NCBI GenBank assembly: GCA_905182865.1
Contig: CAJJCY010000003.1
Span: 97,001 to 161,000, forward strand
Origin: an uncultured SAR324 cluster bacterium
Lineage (GTDB): Bacteria > SAR324 > NAC60-12
Direction of reading: 5' to 3'
Length of the DNA stretch: 64,000 nucleotides
The translations under genes were made by a program, and so were the position numbers. Position 1 is the stretch's first letter; each line of letters begins with the position of its first letter. The notes beneath the pieces are model-generated. The model was not told where the DNA came from. It saw only the letters and a list, made by a program, of their open reading frames with translations, and did no database searches. Positions 46,418 to 55,476 of this stretch are shown here, piece after piece.

Positions 46418-46846
46418 AAACCAACAAATGGGGAGGACAAACACTCCGTCATACAACAAGATATGAATCTTCAAGTTTATAACAGATTAGTAAATCTACA
46501 ACAGAAACATAAGTGTTCCTACAACCAGATAGTAAATCATATCCTCAAAGATCGAGTTAGGGATTGTATGAAACCTTTTAAGTCCTATAACGAAGAGAAG
46601 TTCAAAATACCCCACAAAGAAATAGACAACTACTTATACAAGACTATTGAAATCGTCAAATATGAAGTTAAGAAAGATGTAGAGATTGGTAAAGAATGTA
46701 AACAAGGTAATCTTACATTTGAAATACTACATCTCTTAAAGAAGGAGTGGGAGAAAAAAGAGTGGAACCAACTTCTGTATTCCGTATTACAGATAAGATT
46801 TTTAAGATCACAATTAAGAAGAACTTTTATAGTGATGTTGAGTTAG
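46410..46846 (+). CDS. Hypothetical basic protein at the end of the small-gene cluster
   Basis: The short first frame (MDRNQQMGRTNTPSYNKI) is followed one base out of frame by the longer reading frame from 46,463: NLQVYNRLVNLQQKHKCSYN ... IVKYEVKKDVEIGKEC. The R-T-TPSYN-I start and SYNQIVNHIL segment look somewhat RHH-like. The end may also shift frame (ITDKIFKITIKKNFYSDVELG reads more naturally). No firm family. Confidence 0.4.
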
Positions 46847-46978
46847 GTTAATCCAAACCTTACAACATTCTTCAATCAATCTCTTCTCATTCCTTTTTAG
46901 ATAGTCCAACCAGTACTTCATTTCCTTATCACTCATTTTGATATTGTATTTCCAGTTCTTCTTTTGACCTCTACTCAT
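46814..46978 (-). CDS. Small hypothetical protein
   Basis: A 54-residue Lys/Trp-rich frame (begins MSRGQKKNWKYNIKMSDKEM), convergent with and overlapping the previous gene by about 30 bp. Its composition matches that of the nearby phage-like genes. Weak evidence. Confidence 0.3.
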   Translation of the reverse strand: MSRGQKKNWKYNIKMSDKEMKYWLDYLKRNEKRLIEECCKVWINLTQHHYKSSS

Positions 46979-47132
46979 ATGGACTTTCTAACAAAAGGTT
47001 ATACCTCCACACTCTTCCAACCCAAACGGATTAAGGAAAGTGTGATTAAGATTTAGAAGGTTATAAAGAGAAAGGTAAGATAGGTATTAGTGGATACTTT
47101 TTACAACACCATCTTTTAGGTAGTGTAGGGGT

Positions 47133-47318
47133 TCAATCTTTCATCTCACCTTCATTCATCATATCCACTTCATCTCTTTGTGGAAAGATTACTCTTCTTT
47201 TTGACTTTGGAAAATCATTCAATAACTTCTTCATTACAGGTGAGTCGTATTCTTCATCAAAATCTTCATTCACCCAAACGATATTCCAAAGTTTCCTCAC
47301 TCTTTCACAATCAAACAC
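47133..47318 (-). CDS. Small hypothetical protein after the serine recombinase
   Basis: A 61-residue frame with GTG start (FDCERVRKLWNIVWVNEDFD ...), 9 bp after the recombinase stop in the same orientation. It has an acidic C-terminus and no recognised family. Confidence 0.4.
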   Translation of the reverse strand: MFDCERVRKLWNIVWVNEDFDEEYDSPVMKKLLNDFPKSKRRVIFPQRDEVDMMNEGEMKD

Positions 47319-47327
47319 ATTTTCTTT

Positions 47328-48068
47328 TTACCCAACATAAGCACTCTCCGTTTTAGAGTTTATCTTCTCTCTCTTATCTCGTTCAATATCTTCCAGTATT
47401 CTTCTAACACTATTATATGAAACTGAAATGTTATGTTCCTCCAATAAGAGTTTAGAGATTTTAGTATTATTCAAAGGTTTCCTTGTTCTTATATCCTTTG
47501 TCTTCTTATAAGAGAGAACCAGATTAGATAGGTTAGGGATTGTATCAGTAAGTTTCCTTTTACCACCACATCTTCCATTACCAGTTCTACTGATTAAACC
47601 AAGTTCCTTATTCTTCTTGGATTTTCTCTCTCTACTTACTCTCAACTTCTCAACCAGATTGTTTTTCTCAAAGGATGAGATTGTTGAGAGTATCTGTCTT
47701 ACAAGTATTCCAGTAGGTGAAGTGTCTGTAAAACTTCTATCATTCTTTACAGAGATAAGTGTATAACCCAAGTTTGGTGAGATATTCGTAAGAATATTCA
47801 TTTACAAGTAAATCTCTACTCAATCTATCACTACCCTCAAATAGTATTGTGTCTATGGAGTTTATTTCACAATAACTCAACATCTCTACAAACTCTTTTC
47901 TTTCCAAGATGTGTGTAGTTCCACTTATCACATCGTAGAACTCATCTTTGACATTCCACCCCTTTGTCTTTGAGTAGTTCTTCACAGAGACACTTTGACG
48001 AGTTCTACTATCACCTTTCACATTAGTGGTTGAACTTGTCCTGTAATATCCAACAACTTCTTACACAT
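47328..48068 (-). CDS. Serine recombinase (resolvase/invertase family), frame-interrupted
   Basis: The catalytic domain starts YYRTSS, with the nucleophile serine, and continues with RQSVSVKNYSKTKGW, FEGSDRLSRD and LVRQILSTISSFEKNNLVEKL. A helix-turn-helix-like end follows (NNTKISKLLLEEHNISVSYNSV). A perfect AAGGAGGT ribosome site precedes the ATG at 48,068. The frame breaks twice: near 48,058 (one A short) and near 47,770 (one G too many in GGG). Joined, it gives about 246 residues, like small resolvases. It may act on the repeats of this element; its target is unknown. Confidence 0.8.
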
Positions 48069-48276
48069 ATGACCTCCTTACTAAAAGTTTCTGTATTAGT
48101 ATTACAAGGTCTATGTTACTGAAATATTTGCTATTTGTCAAGACAAATCTCCTAATCCTTGAGGATTTGTATATGATTTTTAGGATGGATTTATCTATTA
48201 TTTTTGGGGATAGGGTCGTTATTGTGAGTTTTTGACTTGGTGGTATTTTTGGTGGGGTGTTTGTTTTAGAGGGGGG

Positions 48277-49542
48277 TTATTGTTCTTTTACTTTTCCATT
48301 CACAAACTTTCCTATAGATGTTTCCGTCTTTGTCGTATTGTATTCCATTCCAAGTTCTCCCATTCTTCCATTCCCCTACATACTTACTTCCATCAGTAAA
48401 GTCATGTTCCTTGACCATTCTTTTCCCATCCTTCCATTCCCCAACATACTTTCTTCCATCAGGCCAAGTGATGTTCCTTGACCATTTATTTTCCATCCTT
48501 AGTTCTCCTTCATACTTTCTTCCATCAGACCAAGTGTATGTTCCTTGACCATGTTTTATTCCATCCTTCCATTCTCCTTCATACTTTCTTCCATCAGACC
48601 AAGTGTATGTTCCTTGACCATGTTCTTTCCCATCCTTCCATTCCCCTACATACTTTCTCCATCAGGGAAAGTGTATGTTCCTTGACCATTTTGTTTCCCA
48701 TCCTTGAATTCCCCTTCATACTTTCCTTCCATCATTCCAAGTATATGTTCCTTGACCATTTTTCTTTCCATCCTTGAATTCCCCTTCATACTTTTCTCCA
48801 TCTGGGAAAGTCAGGATTCCTTGACCATTTGGTACTCCATTTCGAATATCCCCTACATATTTTCTATCCTTTTTTTTATTACCATTCCTGAACCACCTCC
48901 ATTGTCGATTCTCCCAACGACGAAAGAAAACCCCAGTTTGTCTTTTCTTAACTACCACGATAGGTTTCCTTCTTAACTACCACGATAGGTTTCTTCTTAA
49001 CTACCACAATAGGTTTCTTCTTAACTACCACAACTGGTTCTTTAATTATCTTCACACCATTCACATACTTTCCAATGATGTTACCTTTTTTGTCATATTC
49101 TTTTCCGTTCCAATATTTATTTTTTCTCCACTCTCCTACATACTTGTATCCCTTAATTGAAGTCCATGTTCCTTGACCATGTTTTATTCCATCCTCAAAT
49201 TGCCCTTCATACTTTCTACCATCAGACCAGGTGTATGTTCCTTTACCATGCTGGTTTATCATCTTTAAACTCTCCTACATACTTGTCTCCATCAGACCAG
49301 GTGTATGTTCCTTTACCATGTCTATATCCATCCTTGAATTCCCCTTCATACTTTTCTCCTTCCCATTTCCCTTTTCCATAAGTGAATGTCCCTTGACCAT
49401 GTTTTTTCCCACTCTTCCATTCACCCTTATACTTGGTTCCATTTTCCCAAAGGTATAAAACATCAGTTTCCTGTCCAAACAAAGGAGAAGAAAGAAGAAG
49501 GAGAGAGATGAGAATGATGAGAATGATGAGTAGGTGTTTCAT
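48277..49542 (-). CDS. Exported MORN-repeat protein A with KKPIVVV repeats, frame-interrupted
   Basis: Signal peptide, ETDVLYLWENGTKYKGEW, then MORN units. An insert of repeated KKKPIVVV units leads to the segment [19 protein letters not shown], followed by more MORN units and a cap ending KEQ. At least four single-base shifts break it (near 49,262, 48,965, 48,720 and in the final third). From the insert onward it is almost identical to protein G at 55,477-57,016. Its start overlaps the stop of gene B (TAATG). Function unknown; exported. Confidence 0.7.
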
Positions 49543-50055
49543 TACTGTTTTACTCCATTCACATATTTTCCTGTGAAATTTCCGTATTTACCTTTTGTCC
49601 CATCTTGTGAAGTGTATGTTCCTTGACCATATTTCTTTCCATCCTTCCATTCCCCAGAATACTTTTCTCCGTCAGTTGAAGTCCATGTTCCTTGACCATT
49701 TTTTTTATCATCCTTGAATTCCCCTACATACTTGTCTCCATTAGACCAAGTGTAGGTTCCTTGACCATTTGGTTTATCATCTTTGAATTCCCCGACATAC
49801 TCGTCTCCATTAGACCAAATATATTTTCCTTGACCATTTTTAAATCCACCCTTGAATTCTCCTACGTACTTGTCTCCTTCCCCTTCCCCTTTTCCAGAAG
49901 TGTATGTTCCTTGACCATGTTTTTTACCATCTTTCCATTCACCAACATATTTTCCTCCATCATAAAATGAATAAAAGACCTGATTTTTTGGACTGTCCAA
50001 ACACAGGAGAAGAAAGAAGAAGGATGGAGATGAGGATGATGAGTAGGTGTTTCAT
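49542..50055 (-). CDS. Exported MORN-repeat protein B, frame-interrupted
   Basis: Signal peptide ([17 protein letters not shown]) and QSKKSGLLF, a one-base shift near 49,985, then six MORN units ([21 protein letters not shown] and following) to VNGVKQ. It is nearly identical in DNA to the first 450 bp of gene G, so one is a recent duplicate of the other. Its stop overlaps the start of gene A. Confidence 0.75.
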
Positions 50056-50075
50056 AGTTTATTGGTTTGTTTGTT

Positions 50076-52251
50076 TTAGAGGGGGGTTATTGTTTTATTC
50101 CATTCCCCTACATAATTCCAATAGGGTGAAGTAACAGTAAAATGACCGTTTTGTTTCCCCATCCTTCCATTCCCCGACATATTTTCTTCCATCAGACCAA
50201 GTGTATGTTCCTTGACCATCATATTTCCCATCCTTAAATTCTCCTTCATACTTGTCTCCATTAGTCCAAGTTATTGTTCCTTGACCATCTCATTTCACCA
50301 TCCTTCCATTCCCCTACATACTTTCTTCCATCAGACCAAGTGTATGTTCCTTGACCATCATATTTCCCATCCTTCAATTCTCCTTCATACATGTCTCCAT
50401 TAGTCCAAGTTTATGTTCCTTGACCACTCATTTCACCATCCTTGTATTCCCCTACATACTTTCTTCCATCAGACCAAGTATATGTTCCTTGACCATCGAT
50501 TTACCCATCCTTGAATTCCCCTACATACTTACTTCCATCAGGGTAAGTGTGTGTTCCTTGACCATGTTCTCTCCCATTCTTCCATTTCCCTTCATACTTT
50601 CTCCATCAGGGTAAGTGGTTGTTCCTTGACCATTATATTTCCCATCCTTCCATTCCCCTACATACTTGTTCCATTAGGCCAAGTTTCTGTTCCTTGACCA
50701 TGTTTTTTTCCATCCTTCCATTTCCCTTCATACTTTTCTCCATCAGGTGAAGTATATGTTCCTTGACCATTATATTTACCATCCTTCCATTCCCCTACAT
50801 ACTTTCTTCCATCAGGAAAAGTATATGTTCCTTGACCATTTTGTACTCCATCCTTGAATTCCCCCACATACTTTGTTCCATTAGGGTAAGTGAATGTTCC
50901 TTGACCATTATATTTACCATCCTTGCATTCCCCTACATACTTTCTTCCATCAGGGTAAGTGTTGTTCCTTGACCATTATATTTCCCATTCTTCCAATTCC
51001 CTACATACTTTCTTCCATCAGACCAAGTGTATGTTCCTTGACCATGTTTTATTCCATCCTCAAATTGCCCTACATACTTTCTTCCATCAGGTAAGTGTAT
51101 GTTCCTTGACCATTATATTTCCCATCCTTCCATTCCCCTACATACTTTCTCTCCATCAGTTGAAGTCTATGTTCCTTGACCATGTTCTTTCCCATCCTTC
51201 CATTCCCCTACATACTTTTCTCCATCAGGGAAGTGTATGTTCCTTGACCATTTCTTTTCCCATCCTTCCATTCCCCTACATACTTTTCTCCATCAGGTGA
51301 AGTGTATGTTCCTTGACCATGTTCTTTCCCATCCTTGAATTCCCCTACATACTTACCTCCATCAGGAAAAGTAAATGTTCCTTGACCATTTCTTTCCCCA
51401 TCTTTGAATTCCCCTACATACTTACTCCATCAGGAAAAGTAATGTTCCTTGACCATTTCTTTCCCATCTTTGAATTCCCCTACATACTTTCTTCCATCAG
51501 GAAAAGTATATGTTCCTTGACCATTTCTTTCCCATCCTTCCATTCCCCTACATACTTTTCTCCATCAGGATAAGTGAATGTTCCTTGACCATTTATTTCC
51601 CATTCTTCCATTCCCCTATCATACTTTCTTCCATCAGACCAAGTGTATGTTCCTTGACCATGTTTTATTCCATCCTTGAATTCCCCTACATACTTTCTTC
51701 CATCAGACCAAGTGTATGTTCCTTGACCATTTCTTTCCCATTCTTCCATTCCCCTACATACTTTCTCCATCAGTTGAAGTGTATGTTCCTTGACCATGTT
51801 CTTTCCCATCCTTCCATTCCCCTACATACTTTTCTCCATCAGGATAAGTGTATGTTCCTTGACCATTTCTTTTCCCATTCTTCCATTCACCTACATACTT
51901 TCTTCCATTAGGGTAAGTGTATGTTCCTTGACCATATTTCTTTCCATCCTTCCATTCCCCAGAATACTTCTCTTCTTCAGTTGAAAACCATGTTCCTTGA
52001 CCATGTTTTTTACCATCCTTGAATTCCCCTTCATACTTGTGTCCATCTCGGTAAGTAATAACACCAAGACCATTTGGTTTCCCATTCTTCCATTCACCTT
52101 TATATACACGGTGAGTATCTTTATCTCCAAATCCTTTCCACACATAACCAGAAGATGTTTTCCATCTATAAAGAATTTCACCTTTATGATTATCTCCCAT
52201 CACAGGAGAAGAAAGAAGGAGGAAGGAGAGTATGATGAGTGGGTGTTTCAC
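50076..52251 (-). CDS. Giant exported MORN-repeat protein C, with many frame breaks
   Basis: GTG start, signal peptide [14 protein letters not shown] and the full N-terminal module ([21 protein letters not shown]). About 25-30 MORN units of 23 residues (69 bp) follow, and the gene ends [15 protein letters not shown]. At least ten single-base shifts occur, many where the AAAA of a GAAAAG codon pair has lost one A. Without the shifts it would be a protein of about 720 residues. The promoter-leader lies directly upstream at 52,285-52,313. Tandem repeats this similar are hard to assemble, so length and breaks are uncertain. Confidence 0.65.
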
Positions 52252-52284
52252 AAGGTTTCCTATAAGTGGATTAGGAAAACCAAA

Positions 52285-52313
52285 GTTATACCAGAACTTG
52301 GGTTTAATTACAA
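52285..52313 (-). promoter_or_regulatory. Shared promoter-leader copy on the minus strand
   Basis: Reading on the minus strand: TTGTAA, 17-bp spacer, TATAAC, then TTATAGGAAACCTT before GTG at 52,251. Same spacing as the plus-strand copies. Confidence 0.65.
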
Positions 52314-52412
52314 TGTGTGGGGGTATTTACGATATTGTGGTATTTTTTGATGTTATAAATTAAGATTAATTTAATAACTATTATGTTCTAAACCTTTTTC
52401 AATAAATTTTAT

Positions 52413-52895
52413 ATGTCCAGTAAAAAAGGAATACTTTACGGAAGGACTTCTTGGAGTGAAGAGACTGAAGATGGGGAAGTTTACGAAAAGGATAAAGAAG
52501 GTTCCTTTAATTATAATAAGTATGAAGGTGAAATTGAAAATGGTAAACCTCACGGAAATGGAACTTGGACTATGTCGGATGGTTCAACATATGTTGGACA
52601 ATTCGTAAATGGACTTAGAGAAGGGATTGGGACTTTCACTTGGTCTAAGGATGGGACTTGGTCAGGGAAATCGTATGAAGGACTTTGGAAAGATAACAGA
52701 CAACACGGTAAAGGGAAAATAACTTTCGAAAGAGAAGAGGGAGAGATAAATGAAGGACAAATTTGGGAAGGAGAGTATAAAGATGGAAAACTTTGGAATG
52801 TAACATTATATTTAAAGGATGGAAGTATTTACGGAGAGTATAAAGATGGGGAAGTTGTTGATGGGGAAATTGTTTATGATGATTTGAAAGACTGA
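52413..52895 (+). CDS. MORN-repeat protein without signal peptide
   Basis: A 160-residue intact frame. It lacks the family signal peptide and starts MSSKKGILYGRTSW. It then has YEGEIENGKPHGNGTWTMSDG, YVGQFVNGLREGIGTFTWS and two longer units. The MORN units are more diverged than in the exported members, and there is no shared leader. It is probably cytoplasmic and could be an older relative. Confidence 0.75.
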   Translation: MSSKKGILYGRTSWSEETEDGEVYEKDKEGSFNYNKYEGEIENGKPHGNGTWTMSDGSTYVGQFVNGLREGIGTFTWSKDGTWSGKSYEGLWKDNRQHGKGKITFEREEGEINEGQIWEGEYKDGKLWNVTLYLKDGSIYGEYKDGEVVDGEIVYDDLKD

Positions 52896-53100
52896 AACAA
52901 GGTTACAATTCCTTTTATCTCAAATCCCTTCCGATTCATTATGAAAATAGGAACTCTATTATCTCATTCCAAAAAGGTAATGAGAACCAGACAAGAACTA
53001 ATATAATGATTAAAAAGAGTTTCCATTTCATTTTCATCCAATAACCTTGTTCCAATCTACCTTTAAGGACTTAAAATCAATAGGTCTAGTATGGGATGTT

Positions 53101-53292
53101 TCAAAAACCGTCAGGGAATGGTGGTTCGTATGAGTCTTGGTTACGATTTTCCGAATCATCTATCAATTCATTTGAGAGTAACTGTATTTCTTTTTTAAGT
53201 CTTTCACTTTCTTCTTCTTTTAATCGTATTTCCTCTTGAACTTCTCTGAGTTTCATTTCCTTTTCACGAATTTCAATTTTAACATTAGACAT
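53101..53292 (-). CDS. Small coiled-coil protein
   Basis: A 63-residue protein, nearly all one charged heptad helix (EIREKEMKLREVQEEIRLKE ... RLKKEIQLL), ending PPFPDGF. No family is recognised. It lies beside a duplicated segment and may be cargo. Confidence 0.5.
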   Translation of the reverse strand: MSNVKIEIREKEMKLREVQEEIRLKEEESERLKKEIQLLSNELIDDSENRNQDSYEPPFPDGF

Positions 53293-53486
53293 TCCAATAT
53301 CCCTTCCGATGAATTATGAAAATAAGACCTCTATTAAAATTAAAAAGTATAGTCATTGTAAACAACCCACCACACTAGACACTCTAGAACTACTATGATG
53401 ATTATTAAGATTTTCCATTTCATTTTCATTAATTATCATACTCCAATGACAATTCACCATCTATTGTCTTTAATGTGATGAATGAT
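53293..53486. repeat. Partial copy of the integrase-end flank
   Basis: Closely similar to 58,256-58,440, including the ACCACACTAGACACTCTAGA segment and the 3' end of the gene at 58,383 (VEF/LEYDN side). It shows that part of the integrase-proximal module was copied inside the element. Confidence 0.75.
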
Positions 53487-53663
53487 TCACCAACTAGTTT
53501 TATCAAAACAAGTGTTATCATAAGTGTCTCCATCATTAAATTTAGTCTCAACTAACCTTAAACAGTTTTGAAGTGGTGAAATCATATAATAGAATCCAGT
53601 AATGGATATTACAGAGAACAACTGAATTACTACAATAATTATTATGATTTGTTTAAATCTCAT
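53487..53663 (-). CDS. Small single-span membrane protein coupled to the adhesin-E-like gene
   Basis: A 58-residue protein: RFKQIIIIIVVIQLFSVISI is a clear membrane segment near the N-terminus, followed by a short domain with two cysteines. Its ATG overlaps the stop of the upstream gene (ATGA). Its 3' end joins the duplicated flank. Coupling supports a real gene. Confidence 0.55.
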   Translation of the reverse strand: MRFKQIIIIIVVIQLFSVISITGFYYMISPLQNCLRLVETKFNDGDTYDNTCFDKTSW

Positions 53664-54052
53664 TGTTCCTCACAAATGTTCTTATACAAAACTTCTACTA
53701 CAGATTTTGGTGAGGGATATTTCCACTCATCTGGTGGAGTAAAATTAGATGTATTTTCCCCTTCACCCATTGATTTATTATTAGAAATAAGTTTCAAATA
53801 CTTATATCTCAAGATTGAACAGTCTAATTGAACATATAAGGTCATAGACAAATCCCCGTATTTTGTTGGTTTTATATAATCATGTAACTCCCATGAATAG
53901 AGATACTTACCACTTTTTCTTACTCTATCTTTATCGTAATAATATTTTTGTTCACCATCTAAACTCTCTACAACATAACTCCACTCACCCTAACTTGTGG
54001 TTGAGAATAGGAATGTGAAGATTATGAAGAATAGTAATGTTATCTTTTTCAT
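53660..54052 (-). CDS. Surface-adhesin E-like exported protein with an in-frame amber codon
   Basis: Signal peptide KKITLLFFIIFTFLFSTTS, then TAG at 53,990-53,992, then the frame continues for 110 residues. That part has GEWSYVVESLDGEQKYYYDK, WELHDYIKP, LDCSILRYKYL and PPDEWKYPSPKSVVEVLYKNIC, matching the adhesin E fold (W-Y--ESDDG--YYID ... DC ... WRYVPP-S). The stop lies exactly at the signal cleavage junction. It has the shared promoter-leader upstream. The TAG could be a point mutation, a sequencing error or suppressed. Confidence 0.7.
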
Positions 54053-54084
54053 AGGTTTCCCATTAGTGGTTTACGAGAACCCGA

Positions 54085-54113
54085 AATATACCATCAATCG
54101 GTTTGGATTACAA
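54085..54113 (-). promoter_or_regulatory. Shared promoter-leader before the adhesin-E-like gene
   Basis: Minus strand: TTGTAA, 17-bp spacer, TATATT, then CGGGTTCTCGTAAACC. It is nearly identical to the copy before MORN gene 2, although the gene behind it is unrelated. Confidence 0.7.
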
Positions 54114-54170
54114 TGTGTGGGGGTGTTTACGATATTGTGGTGATTTTTGACTTTGAGGTATTTTGGGGGG

Positions 54171-54623
54171 TTATTGTCTTATCCTTTTTCCATTCACATA
54201 CTTGTATTGGATGTTTCCGTTTTTGTAGTAACAATTCCCATTCCGAAATCCAACATTTTTCCATTCTCCTACACACTTTTCCCCATCAGAGTAAGTGAAT
54301 GTTCCTTGACCATTAGGTTTCCCATCATTATATTCCCCGACATATTCTACTCCATTTGACCAAGTCATTGTTCCTTGACCATTTGGAAAACCACCCTTGT
54401 TTTCACCAACATACTTTCTTCCATCAGGGAAAGTAATAACACCAAAACCATTCGGTCTTCCATCCTCAACATCTCCTTTATAAATTGGGTTAGTTTCTTT
54501 ATCTCCAAATTTTTTCCAAAGAATACCATAAGAACTTTCATAAAGGTATAAAACACCAGTTTCCTGACCAATCACAGGAGAAGAAAGAAGAAGGAAGGAG
54601 AGGATGATGAGTAGTTGTTTCAT
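54171..54623 (-). CDS. Exported MORN-repeat protein D
   Basis: A 150-residue intact protein: signal peptide [16 protein letters not shown], module GVLYLYESSYGILWKKFGDK, four MORN units (YVGENKGGFPNGQGTMTWSNG and others) and the cap NGNIQYKYVNGKRIRQ. It is the last gene of a six-gene operon I-H-G-F-E-D read on the minus strand. Confidence 0.85.
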   Translation of the reverse strand: MKQLLIILSFLLLSSPVIGQETGVLYLYESSYGILWKKFGDKETNPIYKGDVEDGRPNGFGVITFPDGRKYVGENKGGFPNGQGTMTWSNGVEYVGEYNDGKPNGQGTFTYSDGEKCVGEWKNVGFRNGNCYYKNGNIQYKYVNGKRIRQ

Positions 54624-54626
54624 AGT

Positions 54627-54972
54627 TTATTGGTTGGTTTTATAGAGGTTATGATACTTTCTTTTTCCTTCTACCCACCTGTATATGATGTTTCCGTATT
54701 TGTCGTATTCTGTTCCGTTCCATATTTCACCATTCTTCCAACTCCCAAAATACTTCCATCCATTAGTTGAAATCAAAACACCAAGACCATTTGGAACTCC
54801 ATTCTCAACATCACCTTCATATTTTGGGTGAGTTTCTTTATCTCCAACTCCTTTCCAAACATAAGGAAGGGTATTACCCCACCCATAAAGAGTTTCACCT
54901 TTGTGATTATCTCCAATCACAGGAGAAGAAAGAAGAAGGAAGGAGATGAGGATGATGAGATAGGTGTTTCAT
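54627..54972 (-). CDS. Exported MORN-repeat protein E, frame-interrupted in the signal peptide
   Basis: ATG at 54,972 in the linker. The fourth codon region has one extra T (CTATCTC for CTACTC), which shifts the frame before [11 protein letters not shown]. The rest is intact: GETLYGWGNTLPYVWKGVGD, one or two MORN units and the cap WNGTEYDKYGNI. It is the shortest full member, with very few repeats. Confidence 0.75.
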
Positions 54973-55000
54973 AGTTTATTGGTTTTGTCTTAGAGGGGGT

Positions 55001-55456
55001 TTATTGTTTTTCCATTCTCCATTTTCCATTTTTTTGTGTATGTATGTCTCCATTTCTTTTATACATTTTCCCATCCCTCATTTTCCCATCCTTAAATTCA
55101 CCTACATACTTGTCCCCATTAGGATAAGTTAAATTTCCAATTCCGTTTTCTTCTCCATTCTTCCATTCTCCTTCATATCCAAATCCATCTTTGAAAGTAT
55201 ATGTTCCTTCACCATTCCAAGTTCCATTCTTCCATTCCCCGACATACTTTCTTCCATCAGGGTAAGTAATTGTTCCTTGACCATTGGGTTTCCCATTCAC
55301 AATATCTCCTTTATATTTTGAATGGGTGTCTTTATTCCCAAGACCTTTCCATACTCTCCCAGATGAAGTTTCATATTGATAAAGAACACCAGTTTCCTCA
55401 CCAATCACAGGAGAAGAAAGAAGAAGGATGGAGAGGATGATGAGTAGGTGTTTCAT
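55001..55456 (-). CDS. Exported MORN-repeat protein F
   Basis: A 151-residue intact protein: signal peptide [16 protein letters not shown], module GVLYQYETSSGRVWKGLGNKDTHSKYKGDI and MORN units, including YEGEWKNGEENGIGNLTYPNG. The C-terminus (KNGKWRMEKQ) differs from the usual cap. It is joined to its neighbours by the conserved linker without a ribosome site. Confidence 0.85.
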   Translation of the reverse strand: MKHLLIILSILLLSSPVIGEETGVLYQYETSSGRVWKGLGNKDTHSKYKGDIVNGKPNGQGTITYPDGRKYVGEWKNGTWNGEGTYTFKDGFGYEGEWKNGEENGIGNLTYPNGDKYVGEFKDGKMRDGKMYKRNGDIHTQKNGKWRMEKQ

Positions 55457-55476
55457 AGTTTATTGGTTTGTTTGTT

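Noticed and set aside
48257..51984. Many plus-strand frames rich in [12 protein letters not shown] and LTIIFPIL
   Set aside because: They are antisense shadows of the MORN repeats; their repetition mirrors the 69-bp units and they lack starts with ribosome sites.
48280..52250. Regular 69-bp repeats that could be taken for a CRISPR array
   Set aside because: The units translate as consecutive MORN repeats on the minus strand, there are no unique spacers of constant size, and no cas gene is present.
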